Origin: Trichoplax sp. H2
Taxonomy: Eukaryota; Placozoa; Uniplacotomia; Trichoplacea
NCBI GenBank assembly: GCA_003344405.1
Contig: NOWV01000174.1
Span: 1 to 64,000 of the forward strand
DNA: 64,000 bases
Direction of reading: 5' to 3'
In this document: piece after piece, positions 61,207 to 64,000 of the stretch
How the letters are laid out: each line of letters begins with the position of its first letter
Position numbering within the stretch: position 1 is the stretch's first letter
The notes under the pieces: generated by a model
The model's database searches: none
Told to the model about the DNA's origin: nothing
Seen by the model: only the letters and a program-made list of their open reading frames with translations
Program-made: the position numbers and the translations under genes

Positions 61207-62992
61207 CTCCTTCGACTGAGGAAGGATATGGTTGCTGTGGAATTATCCTAATGGCGATTTCCTTCCTGGTAATGTTAGCAACCTTACCAGTCTCGATTTT
61301 CATGTGTATCAAGGTACGTATTATTCCTAATGGAGATAGCGGATGATTTAACAGTATCCTGTAATGGAGGATCTTTATAAAATTATTATCACAATCACCA
61401 TTACGTTTACACGCATAATAGGCTAGCAATTTATAATTTTCTGTACAACAGTTTGTTTGAAGATGACATATTTCTCATTAAATAACTAATAACCTCAGTT
61501 GCTGTAACCTCACGACTCTAAAATTTTTTTTATTATACGAAAATGTTTCAAACAGGCGTTAATTCTGCTCAAAATGTAACATATGCGGCTAGCTAGATCT
61601 TATGTACACAATATTTTGAAAGATGACAAACTACACGTCTATTTATTAGAGTCGTTAAAATCCAAGTATTAAGTGATCGGACATTACCTGATTGTCTAAT
61701 TCCATAACTCTTTAGGTCGTACAAGAATACGAAAGAGCTGTTATTTTTAGATTGGGTCGCCTTATGCAAGGAGGGGCTAAAGGACCTGGTAAAGCATTAT
61801 AAGTGAATTTACATATTATGCCTGATTTCTACTCATGTACAAACCTACGATCGCAGTAACCTTTGTATTCAAAGCTTGTAACACATTGTATTTGTTGATA
61901 CTAAGCCTGATCGTTTTACATTTGTAGGGTTGTTTTTTATTCTTCCATGCACAGACACCTACATTAAAGTCGACTTGCGTACCGTGTCCTTCGATGTTCC
62001 ACCGCAAGAGGTAAACTATAGTGCTCTCTATTGATTACCATATACAACAGAACGCAGCAGTAAAACGTGCATTGGTACTACGGTAGTTATCGATATGGTA
62101 CGTTTATTAACCGAGATTATACTTCATAATAATGGAATCTATGGACTTTGTAAAATGTAGATACTGTCAAAAGACAGCGTAACTGTTGCTGTGGACGCAG
62201 TCGTTTATTTCCGAATCTTTGATCCGACGATGTCTGTTACTAACGTTGCCGATGCAGATCGTTCCACGAAACTATTAGCACAAACAACCCTAAGAAATGT
62301 TTTGGGTACTAAAAATTTGACTGAAGTTTTAGCTGACAGAGAACAAATTAGTCATTATATGCAGGTAAGAAAATATTTATTTTCTTAGAAGATCTACTTA
62401 CTGTTGAGTGTATTTGTAGTTAAATTAATATTTTCGTCTGGTAGTCCATCTTTGGCCAATATGTCTAAAACTAGAAGATAACAAATTATGAATTGACTTG
62501 TCGATTGGTTTTTAACATTGCTATTTTATTTGACAAAAAGACTACATTAGATTCAGCTACCGATGTTTGGGGAGTAAAAGTCGAACGTGTAGAAGTAAAG
62601 GATGTCCGCCTTCCAGTACAACTCCAACGCGCTATGGCCGCCGAGGCGGAAGCTACACGAGAGGCTAGAGCTAAGGTACTGTATGCTATTATAATTTCAC
62701 AAATGAAAGTACAAAAAATAGTAATGCTCATCGACTTGTTTGCGTTTAGGTTATTGCGGCTGAAGGTGAACAAAACGCTTCAAGAGCATTTAAGGAAGCT
62801 GCTGATGTAATATCTGCATCGCCTGCTGCCCTTCAGTTACGTTATATGCAAACATTATCCCAGATTGCATCGGAAAAGAACTCAACAATTATATTCCCAT
62901 TGCCCATTGAATTCATGAAAGGTTTCATGGGTAATGAACAACCTTCGCAGGATCAAACTATGGTGAAGGCGCCTTCAGTTTCTAAACTTTAA
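61207..62992 (+). CDS. Stomatin-family (SPFH/band 7) membrane protein, paralogue B, 5'-incomplete
   Basis: Same family and domain order as the gene at 52037-55845. Exons found: 61207-61313, 61716-61788, 61928-62010, 62161-62364, 62541-62675, 62750-62992. They begin in phase 1 and lack the short initiator exon, so the start codon is missing from this model. The first five exons are 107, 73, 83, 204 and 135 nt, identical in length to paralogue A; the last is shorter (243 versus 294 nt). Sequence marks include GYGCCGIILMAISFLV with the hairpin proline in [89 protein letters not shown] and [15 protein letters not shown]. The tail ends QDQTMVKAPSVSKL and differs completely from that of paralogue A. 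No frameshift or stop is seen in these exons, so it appears functional. Confidence 0.92.
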
Positions 62993-64000
62993 CTCGTGTT
63001 ATGATAATTTGATAATCTATAATGGAAGCCAATTAATGGTACTTTGACATGTTTTGTTAACTAGCCGTTAAAATTCAAGGTAAAGGTGAAGTCCTAACAT
63101 TTTCATTGCTGATTTATGAAGGCATATAGCATAGCTAAAGCTATTCTTTGGTGTAACGGTCTTCCCTATTTCTAGCCACTTAAAAGCTTACTTAGGTAGA
63201 TATCTATAAAGTGTCGTGTACTGGCTCAACTTCGATAGCTTTATATTATCTAGTCATCATCATGTTGTAATGAAATGGCTGTTTCATCGTAGACTCAATA
63301 CTAACTGTAGTAATTATCTTAACCATCTTATTCACTTACTGCGTAATACAGTAAATTGTTCTGAATGCGTGCGTATGTTATCGAATAGCGTGATAGTTTT
63401 GACATTGTACGCCCCTAATGTACCTATGATTTCTCAATTTAAGTGGCTCAATAAAATATACGAATTCCTAAATAAAATAATTCATTTAAAGATTTTCTTG
63501 AATCTATTGGATTATTCAAAGAGAATTGGATGTATTAATCATGCCATGAAAGTAATTTCAGTAAACAGTTCTGAATTTTCGATCTGTCAGTGTTAAGGCA
63601 GAGAAGCAGCCGCTTAACTTCTGTATCTCATTGTCACGAAAGTAATCTTCGGGACGTATACTTTATTTCTATGTTACGTTCTATATATGTTCATATCTCA
63701 GAAATGTTTTACGGTCTCCTTAATTGTAACTATAGTGGTTAACAGTCGATATCCTTAATTTAGGATTACGTAGACTAAAGTAGTAATCGCCAACCAGTTA
63801 AACTAGATTGTTGTATCTATCACCTCCAAAGTTCTCAAGGCTCAAACTACAATTTCTAAGTTTAGAGGAAATATCTTAGTAGGATAGCTTTGTATGTATC
63901 TGTTAAACTATGATTAAAGCTTTGATTATTTTAAAAATTGATACAGTAAATTTAATAGGATATTTGCCTTGGAATATCAATTGATTGCTATTCCAAATAG
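62993..64000. other. 3' flank of stomatin paralogue B with an orphan open frame
   Basis: An uninterrupted frame runs from an in-frame ATG at 63270 to 63596 (about 108 codons), rich in Leu, Ile, Asn and Cys, without a recognised domain, signal peptide or splice partner. At this AT content and window size one such frame can occur by chance. I do not call a gene. Confidence 0.4.

Noticed and set aside
61070-61429. 119-codon minus-strand frame
   Set aside because: It is antisense to the stomatin B hairpin exon, which is clearly coding on the plus strand.

Overview
The window is nuclear DNA from an AT-rich animal genome with short GT-AG introns. The gene set (metabotropic GABA-B-type receptor, glycoprotein-hormone-receptor-like LGR, FUT8, PTTG1IP-like proteins, stomatins) is metazoan. 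Small introns, high AT and a GABA-B-like gene together suggest a placozoan such as Trichoplax; this is inference, not proven here. There are no prokaryotic operons, CRISPR arrays, tRNA or rRNA genes that I can see.

Layout. 1-4379: non-coding, beginning with a repeat copy. 4380-11570 (+): a 14-exon class C GPCR of the GABA-B receptor family, interrupted by a 20-N gap (8958-8977) whose flanks duplicate one exon. 17117-17809 and 21764-22435 (+): two apparently intronless PTTG1IP-like single-pass membrane proteins with a PSI-like cysteine pattern; a second 20-N gap with duplicated flanks (19167-19186) lies between them. 25183-27589 (-): a complete four-exon FUT8 (core alpha-1,6-fucosyltransferase), 574 residues. 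27.7-28.9 kb: dense GTAC(A/T)GTAC motifs and a 127-bp tandem repeat. 31303-32046 (-): a single-exon GNAT-fold N-acetyltransferase. 32-44 kb: a 12-kb non-coding stretch with diverged tandem repeats. 44004-49978 (+): an LRR-containing GPCR with phase-2 LRR exons and a single large 7TM exon. 52037-55845 (-) and 61207-62992 (+): two divergently oriented stomatin paralogues whose five central exons have identical lengths, separated by a second cluster of GTAC(A/T)GTAC motifs.

The genes do not form a pathway. Most encode membrane or secretory-route proteins (two receptors, two type I membrane proteins, a Golgi enzyme, two stomatins), but nothing suggests co-regulation beyond local duplication (PTTG1IP-like pair, stomatin pair). 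I found no convincing new molecular system. The most useful anomalies are the two gap-flanking duplications (probably unmerged haplotypes revealing insertion alleles), the alternative splice geometry in TM1 of the GABA-B-like gene, and the short-palindrome clusters. All exon boundaries were set by eye from reading frame, family similarity, GT-AG sites and phase.
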